Source: Lachnospiraceae bacterium (lineage in GTDB: Bacteria; Bacillota; Clostridia; Lachnospirales; Lachnospiraceae). Taken from it: a stretch of 64,000 bases of DNA. The notes beneath the pieces were generated by a model that saw only the letters and a list, made by a program, of their open reading frames with translations, searched no databases and was not told the DNA's origin. The stretch's first letter is position 1. Each line of letters begins with the position of its first letter. The stretch covers positions 62,001 through 126,000 of the forward strand of contig SVEL01000007.1 in the NCBI GenBank assembly GCA_015057425.1, given 5' to 3'. Made by a program: the position numbers and the translations under genes. Positions 61,204-64,000 of this stretch are shown here, one piece after another.

Positions 61204-62610
61204 CTAATATTCGTTTACAATTGATAATAATAATTCTTTACATGCTAACTTTTCAGCACCGTCACCACATTGTGACAAAGCTTCATATATATAATCCTGC
61301 ATCTCTGATATATTGTTGAAAAACACAGGCAATATACTTAATGCAATTGACATTCTTGAGCGATTAATCAGTTTTTCATTATCCTTAAAAACTTTATTAA
61401 AATCATCAACAAGAAGTTCTGTTTTCTTGTTGATATATGACATATCCGCTTCCGATAAATCATACTCTTTATCAAACTCAACAAAAATACTTCCGGATGA
61501 TAAATCTCTTATTTTTGTTAAAAGATTATATCTTACACTAAGCATAAGGCTTTCCGTTATATCTTTCATATCCGAATTAATCATATCAAGAACATATTCA
61601 TATCTTGCAGTCTTTTCGCCGATATCTTCCTGAATACCTTCGATGGATGCAAAAATATCAGTAACTTTTGAATCAATTTCATCAAGATCCTCATCACTTG
61701 ACAGCTCATCAACAAGTTTAATAACATCCTTTAAGTTTTCAAGTTCATCAGGAACAGTGAGAATATATTGATTGCTAAGCAAAATTACAAACAAATCATT
61801 GATGTTTTCCTGTAACATCATATGTGTTGATACGGTATTTTCAAGGAAATCCACACCATATGTCAACGCATTCTTCAAATTATCATACTGTTCCTTTGTT
61901 ATATTTGAAAAGCTTGTGTTTTTAAACATTTCAAATATATCATTCAGTTCTGTAAAATAATCATATAAATCATCAGGAAGGTCTATGGCAGCAGATGACT
62001 TTATCATAAATATAAAATCATCCAGGGATTTCTTTTCATGTCCTTTGTAAACCTTAAGACCTTCTGTAATATATTCATAAAATCTTGATTTGGTCATTCT
62101 TACAGGAAGTTCTCTTACAACCATGGCAATCTTTTGATTTATGACCATATTGTCTTTTTCAGAAAGAATATATTGCATTACACTTCTTGTAATATCTTCA
62201 TCAGTTATTCCTTTATACTCTTCTGCTTTTTCTGCTGAATTTTCATCAAACTTATATTCTACTCTGTTGAGAATATGTTCATATAAAGAGAATATATCTG
62301 TATATGCCGTAAGCGCATTTACAATGCTAATATTTTTATTTCTTAATTCTGACAACATATCAAAACAATCTGATGACTGTTCGGCTGATATAAGTGCAGT
62401 CTTAATAATGTCTTCAAGTCTTGTACTTAATTCATCAAGAACCTTGTTATCACCTGTGCTTTCATTGATAATCTCTTTAAATGTATAATAATTCATCATC
62501 ATTCTTACGCATGAATTACGATAATACAAAAGAGTCATCTCATCGGCATACTTAGGAAGATTTACTTCCGGTTCAATATTTTTTTCAATATAGCTAATAA
62601 TCTTTTTCAT
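61204..62610 (-). CDS. Large helical protein of unknown function next to lysA
   Basis: This 468-residue protein has no motif I recognise. It is nearly all helical, acidic and without signal peptide or membrane helix. Repeated helix stretches such as LDELSTRLEDIIKTALISAEQS and NLKDVIKLVDELSSDEDLDEI are seen through the length. The start MKKIISYIEKNIEPEVNL follows AAGAGG. It begins 9 bases after lysA and ends before the 104-residue gene, so the four genes after lysA form one run, with the sporulation pair last. A helical scaffold role would be a guess. Confidence 0.72.
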   Translation of the reverse strand: MKKIISYIEKNIEPEVNLPKYADEMTLLYYRNSCVRMMMNYYTFKEIINESTGDNKVLDELSTRLEDIIKTALISAEQSSDCFDMLSELRNKNISIVNALTAYTDIFSLYEHILNRVEYKFDENSAEKAEEYKGITDEDITRSVMQYILSEKDNMVINQKIAMVVRELPVRMTKSRFYEYITEGLKVYKGHEKKSLDDFIFMIKSSAAIDLPDDLYDYFTELNDIFEMFKNTSFSNITKEQYDNLKNALTYGVDFLENTVSTHMMLQENINDLFVILLSNQYILTVPDELENLKDVIKLVDELSSDEDLDEIDSKVTDIFASIEGIQEDIGEKTARYEYVLDMINSDMKDITESLMLSVRYNLLTKIRDLSSGSIFVEFDKEYDLSEADMSYINKKTELLVDDFNKVFKDNEKLINRSRMSIALSILPVFFNNISEMQDYIYEALSQCGDGAEKLACKELLLSIVNEY

Positions 62611-62619
62611 TTTGACCTC

Positions 62620-63876
62620 TTAATCAAACATATTTGTAAAATCTAACGTTGCAAGATAGTCTTTTATAGTTTCCGCACGTCTTATAAGCTTAACATCTCC
62701 GTCTTCCTGTAAAAGAAGTTCTGCTGATTTTAACTTACCGTTATAATTATATCCCATTGCATATCCATGTGCACCTGTATCATGAATAACAAGTAAATCA
62801 CCTTTATCAATCTTTGGTAACATTCTGTCTACTGCAAACTTATCATTATTTTCGCAAAGCGAACCTGTTATGTCGTATTTATGGTCACAAGGCTCATTTT
62901 CCTTGCCCATAACCGTAATGTGATGATATGCACCATACATTGCAGGTCTCATAAGGTTACATGCACATGCATCAACACCGATATACTCTTTGTAGATATG
63001 TTTTTCATGAACAGCCTTAGTTACAAGACATCCGTACGGTCCCATCATAAAACGGCCAAGTTCCGTAAAAATAGCCACATCTCCCATTCCTACAGGAACA
63101 AGGATTTCTTCATAAACTTTTCTTACACCTTCACCGATAACAAGTATGTCATTTGGCTCCTGTTCCGGTCTGTAAGGAATGCCGATACCGCCTGATAAGT
63201 TAATAAAGCTTAATGCGATACCTGTCTTTTCTTTAATTTCTACTGCTGTTTCAAAAAGTTCTCTTGCAAGAGTCGGATAATATTCATTAGTTACGGTATT
63301 ACTTGCAAGGAATGCATGCATACCAAACTCTTTAACACCTTTTTCTTTTAATATCTTATATCCTTCAATAATCTGGTCCTTTGTAAAGCCATATTTAGCT
63401 TCACCGGGATTGTCCATAATTGTTGTACTGATTTTGAACTGTCCGCCCGGATTGTATCTGCAACAGATTCTTTCAGGTATTCCCGCTGTCTTTTCAAGGA
63501 ATTCAATATGTGTAAAATCGTCAAGATTAATGATTGCTCCTAATTCCTTTGCATATACAAACTCTTCTGCAGGTGTATCGTTTGACGAGAACATAATGTC
63601 AGTTCCCTTAAATCCCATCTTGTCAGACATATATAACTCTGTCATTGATGAACAGTCAACACCGCATCCGTACTCTGCTAAAATCTTAATCAAATATGGG
63701 TTTGGTGTTGCTTTAACCGCAAAATATTCCCTGAATCCCTTATTCCATGAAAATGCTTCCTTTAACTTAGCAGCATTTTCTCTTATCCCTTTTTCATCAT
63801 AAAGATGAAACGGTGTAGGATATTTCTCTATAATTTTTTCTAATTGTTCTTTTGTAACAAATGTATTCTTTTCCAT
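62620..63876 (-). CDS. lysA: Diaminopimelate decarboxylase
   Basis: This 418-residue PLP enzyme decarboxylates meso-diaminopimelate to lysine. The PLP Lys is in EYFAVKATPNP, the HAFLASNT region holds the pyridoxal-contact His, LSGGIGIPY is the phosphate loop, and the dimer-side Cys in TGSLCENNDKFA plus DTGAHGYAMGYNYNG complete the site. The start is moved to codon 6 (MEKNTFVTKEQ), since GGAGGAAA lies 8 bases before. The order of domains and the length are normal. It heads the run to ytfJ with its own promoter. Confidence 0.97.
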   Translation of the reverse strand: MEKNTFVTKEQLEKIIEKYPTPFHLYDEKGIRENAAKLKEAFSWNKGFREYFAVKATPNPYLIKILAEYGCGVDCSSMTELYMSDKMGFKGTDIMFSSNDTPAEEFVYAKELGAIINLDDFTHIEFLEKTAGIPERICCRYNPGGQFKISTTIMDNPGEAKYGFTKDQIIEGYKILKEKGVKEFGMHAFLASNTVTNEYYPTLARELFETAVEIKEKTGIALSFINLSGGIGIPYRPEQEPNDILVIGEGVRKVYEEILVPVGMGDVAIFTELGRFMMGPYGCLVTKAVHEKHIYKEYIGVDACACNLMRPAMYGAYHHITVMGKENEPCDHKYDITGSLCENNDKFAVDRMLPKIDKGDLLVIHDTGAHGYAMGYNYNGKLKSAELLLQEDGDVKLIRRAETIKDYLATLDFTNMFD

Positions 63877-63913
63877 AAATATTTCCTCCAAAAGTAAAAT
63901 ATAAACAAACTAT

Positions 63914-63942
63914 ATTTTATCAAACTTTTTAGTGTTTGTACA
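63914..63942 (-). promoter_or_regulatory. Promoter for lysA
   Basis: On the minus strand TGTACA (63942-63937), 17-base spacer, TAAAAT (63919-63914), about 38 bases before the lysA start. The -35 lies inside the imperfect palindrome AGTGTTTGTACACT, which could be an operator. Confidence 0.55.
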
Positions 63943-64000
63943 CTTTAAAATAGAATAAAACCAAAAAAGAATCTCCTATCAAATAAAAAAGACCGCTTAG
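63943..64000. other. Right window edge, noncoding
   Basis: The last 58 bases carry no ORF. A-rich AAAAAAGACCGCTTAG at the end looks like one arm of a terminator stem whose other half lies outside the window, for a gene on the minus strand beyond the edge. Confidence 0.35.

Noticed and set aside
1-64000. Phage, defence island, transposon or toxin-antitoxin genes
   Set aside because: All ORFs with support belong to housekeeping, metabolism, membrane redox, surface or sporulation families; no integrase, transposase, nuclease-methylase pair or Cas genes were recognised.

Overview
This window is a chromosomal, core-genome stretch of a low-GC, spore-forming anaerobic Firmicute, most likely a member of the Lachnospiraceae. 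The evidence is the Prp/L27 pair, a complete rnfCDGEAB operon, a small acid-soluble spore protein, a GerW/YtfJ plus YtfI pair, a short HisG with HisZ, several FtsA, CotH and radical-SAM proteins typical of gut Clostridia, and strong AGGAGG ribosome binding sites. Genus cannot be fixed from sequence alone. I saw no phage, integrase, transposase, toxin-antitoxin, CRISPR or restriction genes. The one mobile-looking item is a small palindromic repeat element beside obgE.

Layout. 1-5.0 kb (minus): yqeK (partial), nadD, yhbY, a REP-like repeat, obgE, then rpmA, prp and rplU behind their own promoter and leader, and rng. 5.0-15.1 kb (minus): a radical-SAM pair, a TPR protein, an L,D-transpeptidase-like protein with a missing catalytic Cys, and hisIE-hisB-hisD-hisG-hisZ, read from a near-perfect sigma-A promoter upstream of hisZ. 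15.2-28.1 kb (minus): a long tightly packed cluster running from a small zinc-finger membrane protein and polA through coaE, an FtsA-like fusion, a RelQ-type alarmone synthetase, RNA modification and radical-SAM genes, to recU. 28.25 kb: tRNA-Leu(CAA) on plus, ending in a terminator shared with the convergent zapA-U32-nudix-queH cluster.

32.9-43.7 kb is the most coherent functional region. ruvAB follow an EetA-like (NusG domain II) and EetB-like (Gx transporter) pair; a flavin transferase ApbE is divergent from them; then comes an NCS2 purine permease broken by a one-base deletion in a T tract; then the six-gene Rnf operon. ApbE can supply the covalent FMN that RnfG and RnfD need, so this looks like a flavin-based membrane redox neighbourhood.

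43.7-64 kb: a DEDD-type nuclease and a SASP on plus; then on minus a carbohydrate-binding-like membrane protein, a FucO-type dehydrogenase, a very large CotH-type surface protein, recG-fakA-asp23 opposite rpmB, a methionine-synthesis operon with a split methionine synthase (metF, separate activation domain, metH), the ytfJ-ytfI sporulation pair with two unknown genes, and lysA.

Many starts in the ORF track are 4 to 16 codons too long, because the track extends into ribosome binding sites such as ATGGAG; I moved these starts using the Shine-Dalgarno position. No computation or database search was possible, so family names rest on motifs recognised by eye.
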